From: Nipponacmea schrenckii
Taxonomy: Eukaryota > Mollusca > Gastropoda > Lottiidae
Length of the DNA: 64,000 bases
Direction: 5' to 3'
NCBI GenBank assembly: GCA_030562195.1
Contig: CM060200.1
Span: 25,025,023 to 25,089,022, forward strand
The notes beneath the pieces are model-generated. The model did no database searches and had not been told where the DNA came from. It was given only the letters and a program-made list of their open reading frames with translations. Shown here one piece after another: positions 43,483-54,591 of this stretch. The stretch's first letter is position 1. Each line of letters starts with the position of its first letter. The translations under genes and the position numbers were made by a program.

Positions 43483-44761
43483 TCATTCATCTTATTAAAC
43501 AAGGTTACCGGTAACCAATTTTTCATTTTAGGGGGGTTGGCAACCTTATCGTTCGAGGTGTATTTCAATCAAGAAACGTATTAAGTTTATATCCATTCTA
43601 TTTGGCATTAAAAAAAAATCATCTAGTAAAATATTTTAGCTCAATCGCTTCGGTAGTTTGTCAGATATCGGTCCGTAAAGATAATCTATTTATAGAACAA
43701 AATGGGGTATTCCTCTATGTACAGTAGACGTACAAATTACGTTGTCAGTTTACATTTTTGAGTACTACGTCATCAGCTAAATAAACCTTTTCTATGTTTG
43801 TCGTTCAGATTTGCAGATTTGTATTGGGGGAAATCCAGAAGTCACGTGATGTCCCATAAATCATTACGTCACATGTAAACAAAGAAATTTTATGATTGTT
43901 GGGTAGGGGTGTTTTGAAATGTGCTAATCCATTGTTTTAGCACTCCAATTATTTGGTTATCGGTGCATATCAATGCCTAAAAGGTGCTTAAAGATTTCTA
44001 CAGCATGAAAGACATGATTGTTAATTACGTAAGGTTTACATGTGTTTGCAAAATGTTGAAAAAAACTGCCATTTTTCAAAAAGCTTACAATTTATCCGAC
44101 TTTTTACAAACTTTGGCTTCAGCTATAGCTTACGATGTCCTCTATAACTTTATGTTGGCTTTTTTTTATAAAATGAATAGTTTTTTTTAAAAATTCAATT
44201 TTCGTAAATGCACACGCAAAATTTTGATTTCTATCAATATCTTCAAAACAAAACAAAATTTTCCAAAAAGCCAAAGTGACGTTGTAGAGATACATGTAGG
44301 CTAGACCTGTGTTGTGCAAAATTTCAACCTTCTATATTAAATAGTCTAGTAGATATACTAATTTTAAGGGAATAATTGAGGTTTTTTCCGTTCATCTTTC
44401 ATACCCTATTTCTCAAAGTTGAAATGTCATAAAGAAATAAATTTTATATTTTTGGATAGTCACGTCACGTCACGTCAATCAGGCGACCTTCTAATGCTAC
44501 TCTAGTTTTAGTGAATTTTATTTACGAAAAGTAGAGAATTCAGTTAGATTTTTATAACCAGTGTTTTTTCAATACATTCAATGATAAGGAGGAGCTGTAA
44601 TCAACATCTATATAGTGATTATTCAAAGGATTTTTAAGTTTCAATTTGTGGTATGCCAGCAAAGGCTTTCTTTTTCAAAGATGGCCTTGTTTGGTGACGT
44701 CATCTACTTGACGACGTCGTAAACATTTTTGTACCTTGTGATTTTACTTCAAATTTGCACA

Positions 44762-46214
44762 ATGAATGACAGTATTTCGAAGGAACTGAACGATTTCCTG
44801 AGTAATTTCTCAGACTCTGACTTTGATAGCGACAGTGAAATAGACTTTCCACAACTAAATTCCAAAAGATCAAACTATTCAACTCCATCTCGACCGACTA
44901 AGACTTTATCGACATCGACCAGCATTTTAAGTCTGGAAAGGAAAAACTTTATTTTGAACCATCCAGATTTTAATTTTGACATTGCAGACTATACTCATTA
45001 TACTAAATCTATAGTTATTTCATTTAATAAGGAAGAAACGTACAGACTTATACTTCAGTTTTGTTCGAACCAGTATTCTTTATTCAAGGATGACTCCTTA
45101 AATGGCCAAATTTTCAAAACTTTTCATTCGTCCTTGTCTCCTTCTAATCAATTAAGTACTACGTTAACATTTTACAACAAGAAAAATAAACTCCCATGTT
45201 CAGGGTACAGACTGTTCCAGATGGATCGAGATTGTGTTTTCTAAGTTTATTCCATCTAATCCTGAAATAAGTGACAATCTGGACAAGATTTCTGTGCCCA
45301 GTGTAAGCCAAAAGTTTTCTACTGTCGGAACTCAAACTTGTGAACTAAATACCAGTGTAAGTGTACAAACTGATTTTCCTTTCTGTACTTCAACTGAAAA
45401 ATCAAAGTGCGAAGCCGCCATAGAGAAGATGTCAATTGAAATTTTGCGACTCTCGGATCAAATCAATGACTTAACCAAGAAACTATCTGCGGTCTCAGGT
45501 CCGATACCAGTGCCAGTTCCCACTGTTAAACCTACTCAACCTATAAATTTTGATAAAGTTAATGAACTTATAAAGAAGCAAAACCTTAAGAAGTCAACTA
45601 AAGCCATTAAAAAAACTCATGATTTTACAACTCGGCCCATTCAAAGATCTTTCGCGTGTGCCGAAACCTTAGTCATTGGAAGTTCTCTCGTGAAGTCCCT
45701 TTCTTCGTTACGACTATCAGACAACTTAGGACAATTATGTGTCATCGATACTAACAGTGGATCGACAATTAGCGAACTTAAACCGAGATTATTACAATGA
45801 CTTGGTGAAGCTACATCTATCAAAAACATTGTGCTCTCTGTCGGAGGAAATGACATAAGCAGGAAATTAGCAACTTTTCAACAATGTGTAAATGACTATA
45901 AGAATTTATTGAAGGAACTACTAACTAACTATAACGATATTAATATATTTGTATGTTCTGTAATCCCTCGAATTAACCCTTTTAATTTCCAGATGCGGTG
46001 ACAAAAATTTAACTATTTTCTTCGGCAGTTTTGTCATGACAATAGATGTCAGTATATTAATATTTACGATTCTTTCATTTGTAGGTCCCCTCGTGAAGTT
46101 TTGGTGCAAGATGGTGTTCATTTAAATAATTTTGGAACTAATATTTTTTCTCATATCATTGTAGATTCGGTTGTCAGACAGAACAGAAAACTAATCCTTT
46201 TATTTATCCTTTAA
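44762..46214 (+). pseudogene. LINE ORF1 with SGNH-hydrolase-like domain
   Basis: Starts MNDSISKELNDFLSNF with an acidic, serine-rich N-terminus. After a frameshift at about 45235 comes a coiled-coil-like segment (EKMSIEILRLSDQINDLTKK), then an SGNH/GDSL-type domain: VIGSSLVKSL (block I, with serine), VGGNDISRKL (block III, GxND) and DGVHLNNFG (block V, DxxH). A second frameshift lies at about 45800, and a stop occurs near 46001. ORF1 proteins of CR1-type LINEs can carry such an esterase domain; its role is not settled. The first methionine follows a typical GC-rich 5' region with GACGTCATC motifs. About 470 codons in total. Confidence 0.75.
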
Positions 46215-46303
46215 GGTATAACCCACAGGCATTAAATTGTATTTTAAATTCACTTTCAGCAACAGCCAGACGTCTATCTTACTAATGGTTTAAACCATAT
46301 AAT

Positions 46304-49120
46304 ATGTATAACTTTTTAAAAGAGCGGGGTCTTCATATTGGTCACTTAAATGTTTGCCATGCGGTAAATAAAAAGACTCAAATTTGCCAACATTTCAAAT
46401 TTTGACATTTTTGGTTTATCTGAAACTCAAATTTTGACATTTTTGGTTTATCTGAAACTCACCTAAAGTCGTTTGTACCAACTAAATATTTCAGTACTCC
46501 AGGATTTCACTTGCCATTTCGAAAAGATAAGTGTAATAATAGTTCAGCTGGACTTCTACTTTTTGTTAAAGAACATTTAAATTGTAGGAGACGGGAAGAT
46601 TTAGAATCGCTTGATATAGAAGCAATTTGGATTGAAATAAATCTCACTAAACATAAACCCTTATTAATATGTTGCATTTATAGGCACCCGAATTCTAAAA
46701 AATGCTGGTTAGACTCATTTGCTAAAATGACTGAAAAGGTTTGGAACGAAAATAAAGAAATTATTGTGTTAGGTGATATTAATATTGATGTGTCAAATGG
46801 AAAAAATTCAAATTGGAATAATTTACTGTCTTTATATAGTTTAAAACAAATTATAAAAGTTCCTACTCGAGTAACTAAAGCATCTTCCACTATCATTGAT
46901 CATGTTATCGTTTCGAAAGAAAGTAATATAACTGAAGTTAATGTCCCGGTATATGGTTTATCTGATCACTACCCAACTTGTATTACCTGGAATAAAAAAG
47001 GCGCACATATTCCAAAACCTAAGCATGTTTATATTTACTACCGGAGTATGAAACATTTTGATGTAGATTTATTTAAAAATGATCTTGCAACAGCCCCTTT
47101 TGATAAAATGTATACTAAATCTGACCCCAATATTGCGTTAGAATCTTGGTATAATATTATCCAACCAATAATTGATACCCATGCACCATTAAAGTTAAAA
47201 CGTGTCAAAAATGAAATAAAGTCACCCTGGTTAGACTCTGAAATTTTAAAATAAATGCGCATAAGAGACGGTTTGAAAAAGAAAGGCAAAGATGATGAAT
47301 ATCGGAAGTGTAGAAATTTGGTCATTAAAATGATCGATAAGCCAAAAAGCAGTTTAACATAAAACTTGCTTCAGATCAGAAAAACTCAAAACATATCTGG
47401 AAAGTTATCAACTCCTTAACTAATAAGGCTAATAATTCAACTAATCTGATTCCTTTAGAACCCGAGGTAGTCAATGATCATTTTTCAAATATTGCATCCA
47501 AATTGATTAATCAAAAGCATGTTCACAGAAATATTGATAAAAGTTATTTCGTAAATAAAATAGAAGAATTTGTCACTTCTAAGTTAAATTCTAATGAAGA
47601 ATGTTCGATTCCCTACATTAACAAATATGAAGTTTTTAAACAGTCTTCGTTAAATGCAACCAAAAGTGCTGGTTTAGATAAATTAAATCCTGTATTTCTC
47701 AAATATGGTGCTTTTACGTTAAGTGGTCCTTTGACACATATATATAATCTATGCATTGATGCAAATATATTTCCTGATAAATTCAAAGAAGCAAAAGTTT
47801 TACCACTGTATAAATCCGGCGCTAAATCTGATCCTAATAATCATAGATCAATTTCTGTACTATCTAGTGTATCTAAATCACTTGAAAGACATTATTCAAA
47901 ACATATAAATAATTTCTTAAATAATAATAAGTTATTGTATTCGCACCAATCTGGTTTTAGGTCTAATAGTTCTTGTCAAACAGCTCTGACTAACATAATT
48001 GAAAACGTTTATGATGCAGTAAATAATAATCTTATGGTTGGTTCTATTTTCTTTGATTTTACAAAAGCATTTGATTTGATTTCCCATGAGATGATTATTG
48101 AAAAACTAAAACTATACAATTTTTCGAATGCATTAATAACCTTCATGAATTGTTACTTGTCGAATCGTACTCAGCGTTGTTACGTCAATGGAACTCTTTC
48201 GTCTTCTCGAAGTATAAAGTATGGAGTACCACAAGGATCAATTTTAGGTCCCTTGTTGTTTAATCTTTATATTAATGATTTGCCATTGCATATTAACTCT
48301 AACTGTGATCTTTTTGCGGATGATACTACGATTTATACTTCTGGTAAATCGGTTACTGACATACAATTAAAATTTCAAGAAGATACTGATGCAATCTTAA
48401 ACTGGTGTTCCTTTAATGTCATGATTTTAAATGAAAATAAGACCAAATGTATGTAAATTACAACTTCTCAAAAAAGAAAATATTCATCAGATTTATCAAT
48501 TGAACTTAATAATCAATTTATGGAACAAGTTGAAAACTTTAAATTACTAGGTGTTACTGTGAATCGAAATCTCTCATGGACTCCGCACGTAAAGTTCGTT
48601 GCTAAAATTTTAAATACTAAGTTATTTCAACTGCGACAGTTAAGACAGATCATGCCTGAAAAATATAGATCTATTTTTATAAATGTCACTTTCAACCATA
48701 TTTGGATTATTGTTTAACTATTTGGGATTCGCACGACATTGCATCGGCCGATATTTTACAGAGGCAACAAAAAATTGCTTTTAAATTGATTCTTGGTTCT
48801 AAGTATAATACTGATTTTTCACTGAATCTTAAAAGGCTTAATATTTTTGACATTAAAACCAGGCATAATTTTAATTCGTATAAATTTAGGTATAAAACTC
48901 TGAACAACTTGTCTCCTTCCTACCTTTCAAGCCTCTTTAGCTATAAACAGACGCCTTATTCTAGCATAAATTCAAAACTTGTGGTGCAAAAACCACGAAT
49001 TTGATTAAACAAAGTATTAAATACAAAGGATCAATTTTATGGAATGGTCTAGACGAAAATATTAAATCAGCATCAGATTTTAAGACTTTTCGAAGGATGA
49101 TTCTTGGTAATCTTCATTAA
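46304..49120 (+). pseudogene. LINE ORF2: endonuclease and reverse transcriptase
   Basis: Starts at the ATG 46304-46306 in the region HIGHLNVCHAVNKK, the start of an APE-type endonuclease. It continues with GLSETH, WIEINLTKHKPLLICCIYRH, VLGDINIDVS and the C-terminal YGLSDHYPT (catalytic D-H pair). The reverse transcriptase has SAGLDKLNPVFLK, FFDFTKAFDLISH, GVPQGSILGPLLFNLYIND and the catalytic FADDTTIY, and ends with the thumb region and WDSHDIASADILQRQQK. Breaks: a 32 bp tandem duplication at 46396-46459 in the endonuclease, and frameshifts near 47254-47500, 48456, 48715 and 49004. It cannot act as assembled but retains all catalytic motifs. Confidence 0.9.
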
Positions 49121-49540
49121 CATAAGCATACTTCCTGTTACACGGGTATTCTTTTCACCAACTATAGGCTTACTTGCTGATGGCTATCTTAACAATTGTG
49201 TTTCTCCATGATTTAATGATTTAAGTAATTTATTAATTTTATTTTTCCCTTTCTCACAGGTATATCACCACCAACAATTCTATTTTGGCCTAACTTGAAC
49301 CATTTTGAAAATCTAAATTATTACTGTCGGGGGATGAGTAAACATCCTTAAAGCTGGTCTTGAGCATGGACAAATCCTACCTCCCCCTCCATAGAAAATA
49401 AGAACATAAAATGGAGTAGGGTTGGGTAGCCCGCTCGCAGCACATGCACTGACGCTTTGGCAATTTTTTTTTCTTTTTTTTTTATATGTATGTTTTGATG
49501 TCTGATCGTCTCATGCAGATGTACTTGTCTATTCCCTGCT

Positions 49541-49757
49541 TTTTGTGGTCATGTACTTGATCGCAGAATGATGAATCTGTCCATTTTATACACATGTACT
49601 TGTGTATTTTAAAAGTAATTGTACATTGAAATGATATATGGTTTTTGCTGTCATGTACTTGATCGCCGGAAGATAAATCTGTCCATTATTTACACATATT
49701 GTGTATTTTAAAATAAATTCTGACCAATGTAAAATAAAGAGTTTATTATTATTATTA
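49541..49757 (+). repeat. LINE 3' UTR: 102 bp tandem repeat and ATT tail
   Basis: TTTTGTGGTCATGTACTTGA at 49541 recurs as TTTTGCTGTCATGTACTTGA at 49643, each followed by a GAATCTGTCCATT/AAATCTGTCCATT stretch. The end is AAATAAAGAGTTTATTATTA and a short ATT repeat. Confidence 0.8.
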
Positions 49758-49974
49758 TAAAAGTACCCTCTTTCCATTGATGTTTAAATATTTCAGATAG
49801 GTGGAAAAGAAGTGGTTGAAATCTTCTATTTTTTGTACATAGGTTTAGGGTTGTCATCAAAGATTCATTTCAGTACCAGGAAGCTTAAAGTAATTATTTG
49901 TTTACAACAGAACTTTAAACTACAAATATTAGAACCTTGTCTTTATAGAATATGCACTTACAATGAATTGGTAG

Positions 49975-52727
49975 TTACATACAAACAATATGTTTAAGAG
50001 TGGCACATCTTACACCATCAACAATGTATTCATCTAAGGGATAATAATCAACTAATTCAGCAAGAGATACTAATGATAATGTCTTTAAATTTTTCATTTG
50101 ATATGCACCCAAATGGCGATTATATGAAGTTTCTTGTTTTTCTATCAGCAATATTACATTTTCTGAATTCAAATTGGCAGAGTTGAAGTATTGACGTTGA
50201 GCATATATACCAAGAATTTTAGACAATTCAATTTCCCCTATATCATTGCAATCTGTTACGACATACATGCCTCCTTGATATATAACACCAGTAATCAATA
50301 TTTTGTTAGTATGACAAATTTCAGTGTCAAGTATATTTTTTCTCACAAAGGCCTCCTGAACTTCTAAACTGAGAGTTTTAACACAAACTACTGAAGAAGA
50401 TGATAAAATCTGATTATTCTTAAAAAATTTAGTGTCAGATGCTGTCAAATAAGCCTGCATTCTTTGATGCCTTGTTGCTAGTGTTGAGCATATGTTTTTA
50501 AAATTTCCAAGTCTATGACTAAGCAATTTAAAATAATTGTGTTTTCCTTCAAACCTCATACACCAACAACTCCTTAATGGGCCAAAATTCATTATGTGTT
50601 GTGGATAATGAATCAATAAATGTTGTTTCGGTATAAGTCTTTGGTCAGGAAATTCTGTTGAAAATAATTCTAAATGGTCTGATATTGAACAATCCAAGTA
50701 AGATAAAATGCTCTTATTTAACCTTGGAGCACAAACAATTTCTGAAATTTCCTTTAATGTTAACAAAATTTCGTATGTCTTGTTCCTCTCTGGAATAAAC
50801 TTGGATATCATAAGAGGTAGAATACGCAGGAGAGTCCACATTTGAGATGCACTTGATGGGATAGAGGTTAAATTTTTGGGCGCAGGAGGCTTATTTGGAG
50901 TATCATTGGCCCCATATTTCCAGGTTTTCATAATTTTGATAAATTCGTTCTTTGAAATTAACTTTTCTTTTTCAAATTTTTGCAAAATAAGTGGTATCTC
51001 ATACCTCGCACAGCCTTCAAAAATATCATGCATGAGATCTGGGGGTAATCCACTGGTAACATGATAATACTGAAGACTATTGAGAACAGAATTTGACTTT
51101 ACACCATACAAATTAACATTACCAGCAGGCGCTTGAAGAGTTTCTTTCACATGTAAATCATAATTTATCTTATTCCGTAACAGAAACTTTTCTGGTCTAA
51201 AAGTTTTCTGTATGTCATCAGGTGATGCCAAACAAAATCTACATATTGACTTAACATTTGATCCAAAACTCTCAGAGAAGCCTCCTATTTGATGACTGCC
51301 CAAATTGTCTCCGGAGACAAAGGCAATGGTACCAAAAAATCTTTCTGTAATATTCAACACTTGGATTCCTTCATTTTCTAAGACGTTCAAATCAAATAAT
51401 AAAGGTTCTAAGACTTTGTGAAAACCTACATTTTTCAGAACTTTAGTTGGGCATAAAACACATAGCTGAATTGTCTTTAATTCTGAACGATGAAATGGAT
51501 ATATATTGGCTAAGCTATAATAAATTGCAGATATTTTGTGAATTCCTCTTTTGGATCCAAGCGGGTTAACTACCTCAAATTCATCAAAATACAGAATTAA
51601 CTGTAAACTATTTTTGACCTGATTGAATAATTTATTCCCTTGATAAAGACAACCATGATTGTAATCTAATAAAATATCAGGATTGTTTTGCACGAGCGGA
51701 TTCATAACTTCACTTAAAACTTCTTCAATTGATAAAAGCGATTTCAAACTTTCAAGCAATGGTATATACTGATAATTTTGTTCCCGGTGAGTGTCGTCTA
51801 CTTCTAATCTTATTAGTTGAGGTTCAACATATCTTAACGCACTCCTCCAATGCTTATTACGTAAATAATCAGACTTAAGGCGACCAATTGAATTGTCAAA
51901 AATATTATCATCTAAACACTTTTTTTTAACCTATCACAGATAAATGGATCTACATGCTCTTCCACCAGAATAGAACTTATTCTATTTTGCATAAAATCCA
52001 AGGTCTGATCATTTATGGAAGACAATTCACAAATGATTGAGTCCACAGTTGAGACAGGTAAATAAGACATTTCTTGAAGTATCAAAATGGAAAATGACAA
52101 TGATTTCAGATAGGTTTCTTCAAAACCAACTCCATCATCAATTACATTTAGATCAACCTCATCTTTGATGTTACCAGAAGAAAACTCAGGTTGGATTTCT
52201 GGATTATTTATAATTTGGGAACTAAAATATGTGGGATTCAAAATGTTATCAGTGCGCAGATGGTGTAGATCAGCAAAACCTAGCATAATCTCTCTATGTT
52301 TGCGTGATATATGTGTTTTGAATGATGAAGGCGTTTCATATTTACAGCCACAATTTTGAAATGGACAAGTAATTTCAATACCACTTTTAAGGTGAACTAT
52401 TAAATGAGATGTCAAATCCTTTAAAGACTTGCTGCTTTCATCAAAACAAAGTGCACATCTTAATACAAATTTAGTTTCAATATCACTTTCAGTACCAGTA
52501 TCACCAAGGACTTGTTCTGAAGATTGTTTTGATAATAAAAGTTTGTCGTGTTGTCTATAAAGGTGACCTTTATATGCACTATACGATATGAATTGCTTAC
52601 TACATCCTTGGACAGTGCAAAATAAGTTAAAATTCGGGTCGGCTCTATGTCTATTGCTTATATGTTTGAAATAAATATAAAACCATTCCGAAGAAAAGTC
52701 ACCACAAAGAGCACACTCATATCTCAT
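49975..52727 (-). pseudogene. CACTA (EnSpm/CMC) DDE transposase with N-terminal zinc fingers
   Basis: Two - strand frames (52727-51912 and 51759-49975, the second open upstream to the break) are one coding region of about 915 residues split by one frameshift at a T8 run (51920-51927; A8 on the coding strand). The N-terminus has four C2H2 fingers, the second and fourth of the form C-x4-C-x12-H-x4-H. After the break come QYIPLLESLKSLL, LILYFDEFEVVNPLGSKRG (first catalytic Asp), VSGDNLGSHQIGGF (second Asp), CRFC, GLPPDLMHDIFEG (His and the catalytic Glu) and PKQHLLIHYPQ. This order is that of animal EnSpm transposases, which cut at CAC ends. The start at 52727 (MRYECALCGD) gives the complete first finger. 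Except for the homopolymer break the frame looks intact. Confidence 0.85.
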
Positions 52728-52739
52728 TGTTAAATTAGT

Positions 52740-53440
52740 CAGTTAGCTTCTAAATAGGCCTAAAGTCGTTCAATTTAGAAGATATTTTTCAAAAAGTTAT
52801 TTTACTAGTAGGCCTATAGGCCTAGATCTAACCTATTTATCTAAGCCCCAACGCCATAAAATCAACAACCACGTGGAATAGGCTAAAAAAGTCACAAGGA
52901 AAATGTCGAAAATACAAAACGCTCTTCAATTTCTAGCTTCCAGGAAGATGGCACTCTGACAGGGACAGCCAAAATGAAAATAAATGACAACAAATACTAG
53001 TAGCCTATTATATTAACACTAGATACCTGCAGTTTCTCCTTCAATCATAATATTGTCTTGAAGGTATCTCTCAGCAATAAATTCATCTATGGAATATACA
53101 ATAGATGTTATTGTCTTGACTGTCTTGAGCTGTACTTTTCTGCGCCATTTTTCATTCTGGAATGTACTAGGCTGAACTTGATTTGCAAAATTACGGCTTC
53201 GGCTTCTGAGATCACGTGACAGAGTTGAATTAAGTGATGTAGGCCTACCAGTGCCGGATTAGCCAGAAGGGCCAGCCAGGGGAGGGCTACGTAACATGTT
53301 TGTCATAATAATTAAAATGAAACAATATGTGTTTTTTTCGAAATTTCCCTACTACAAAGCCTGCGTCGTAAGACTCGTAACTATTTTAGTCTATAGGAAC
53401 GGGTCAAAATTGTAATATGACTGTATGATAAGCTAATCAA
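52740..53440. other. 5' region of the CACTA transposase; no other gene
   Basis: Contains AGGCCTATAGGCCTAG near 52811 (a near-palindrome) and AT-rich DNA. Splice-like sites may exist for an untranslated exon but none is convincing. Confidence 0.35.
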
Positions 53441-53452
53441 GTGGTTGCTTAT

Positions 53453-53781
53453 AAAAAAAAATATAATGAAATGAATGGAGTTTTACGTCCTACTCTTCTG
53501 CACCTTATTGGCTAATGAAGACGGGCAACGCCATGCAGTGTGCAATGAAATTTTGCCAGGACAGCGGCATTAGCCTACTCTTTTTGCGATTTCCAACTGT
53601 CGAGGGATCTTTAAGTGCAGCCTGTAGCACACGAACGACTAGACGCTTTTACCATGCATCACTGACAAAGGGAACCTAGGCTGAAAAATCCGAAAGTTCA
53701 TCTCGCCCTTTGCCGGGATTGAACCCTGGACCTTCAGGTTAGCGAGCAAGCGTCTAACCCACTGAGCCACCGCGGCTCCCA
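53453..53781 (-). mobile_element. tRNA-derived SINE with 10 bp target duplication
   Basis: On the - strand it begins GGGAGCCGCGGTGGCTCAGT (A box region GTGGCTCAGTGGGTTAGACG) with B box GGTTCAATCCC, a tRNA-related head for RNA polymerase III. A body follows with AAGATCCCTCGACAGTT and GTGCAGAAGAGTAGGACG, then a tail CATTCATTTCATTATA ending in T/A-rich sequence. The direct repeat GGTTGCTTAT flanks it at 53443-53452 and 53782-53791. It lies inside the CACTA element, right of the transposase. Mobilisation would need a partner LINE, not identified. Confidence 0.9.
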
Positions 53782-53924
53782 GGTTGCTTATTAAAAGGTT
53801 AATAACTAATTTGTTGGTGCCGTTCACTATTGAATCCTACTGGGATGATGACAAAACACACATTTATGTAGCCCTTAAATGTATAGGTCTAATCAATGGT
53901 CTAATCGTGGTCAAAGGGGGCCAA

Positions 53925-54357
53925 CCTTAGATTACACTATTTAAAGTGTCACTTAAGGAAGAAGTGTAAACGTACACTTGGCATAATTCGAGACTAAAGA
54001 CCCCTTTTAAAGATAACACTTAAAATGATGTAAAGTAATAGTACACCAGAAGCCGTGTAATGCATACCATTAAGGTGTATGATTACACTTAATAAAGCGT
54101 AACATTACACGACATCTAGTGTTTTGGAGAATAAATAATAAGTCCTTGGGTGTAACCAAAAAATAACACCCGTTTGAGTGTGAAGTGTATTCTTACACCA
54201 AATCGAGAGTAATGGGGGTGTTTTCAACTAACACCACTTAGGTGTAATTCAAAATCATTCAATTACTCTTGAAAAGGTGTGATCATTAAAATACACCAAT
54301 AGAAGTGTTTACTTTACACTTTTTTTGGGTGCATAATTACACCTAGTTTTTACAGTG
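53925..54357. repeat. CACTA right subterminal repeat array
   Basis: About 15-20 copies of TTACAC/GTGTAA in both orientations (for example GATTACACTATTT, AGTGTAAACGTACACTTGG, GGTGTATGATTACAC), ending CACCTAGTTTTTACAGTG. Mirrors the left array at 39752-40330. Confidence 0.85.
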
Positions 54358-54409
54358 TATAGGCCTGCTAATTTTTTTTAAGCTTATTTGTTTAGAATTA
54401 TATGTCTTT

Positions 54410-54550
54410 CAAAAATGGACATCCTAACAATCCCGGACATCTCAAACTGTGTCGGTCACAGTTTGAAATGTCCGCGACTAGTGTGCATGTGCCATTGGAC
54501 ATTTCAAACTGCTGGACATCTGAAACTGTCACACCGGTCCTTAAAGTTTG
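54410..54550. repeat. inverted iteron cluster, GGACATYTCAAACTG type
   Basis: Contains GGACATCTCAAACTGTG, 4-5 nt, then CACAGTTTGAAATGTCC (a 17 bp imperfect hairpin, about 54435-54472), followed by GGACATTTCAAACTG and GGACATCTGAAACTG. The iteron is the complement of the CAGTTTGAGATGTCC motif at 17394 and 35344. Confidence 0.75.
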
Positions 54551-54591
54551 ACATTTTGAAAATACCCTGTAATTTGGACAGAGATATTTAA

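Larger units (their letters stand above)
44640..49757 (+). mobile_element. near-full-length LINE (CR1/L2-like) nested in CACTA
   Basis: Two ORF regions in LINE order, an SGNH-type ORF1 and an endonuclease/RT ORF2, are followed by a 3' UTR with a 102 bp tandem repeat and an ATT microsatellite tail (49741-49757). The orientation is opposite to the host element's genes and it separates them. Both ORFs carry several frameshifts. The 5' border near 44.64 kb is a guess; no target duplication was found, which is common in this LINE group. A 3' tail of the same family is inserted at 18263. Confidence 0.8.
39752..54357 (-). mobile_element. CACTA (EnSpm/CMC) DNA transposon, 14.6 kb with nested insertions
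   Basis: The left end CACAGTAAAAA (39752) and right end TTTTTACAGTG (ending 54357) form imperfect inverted repeats with the CAC start of this group. TA lies outside both ends (39750-39751 and 54358-54359), so the target duplication would be 2-3 bp. Both ends carry long arrays of GTGTAA/TTACAC motifs, as expected for CACTA subterminal repeats. Inside are two - strand genes: the DDE transposase and an SAMD3-like protein. A LINE (about 44.6-49.76 kb, +) and a SINE (53453-53781, -) are nested insertions; without them the element is about 9.2 kb. Ends and gene content agree, but the target duplication is too short to prove the borders. Confidence 0.75.

Noticed and set aside
53690..53785. Genuine tRNA gene on the - strand
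   Set aside because: A and B boxes are present, but the acceptor stem does not close and the sequence continues into a SINE body flanked by a target duplication.
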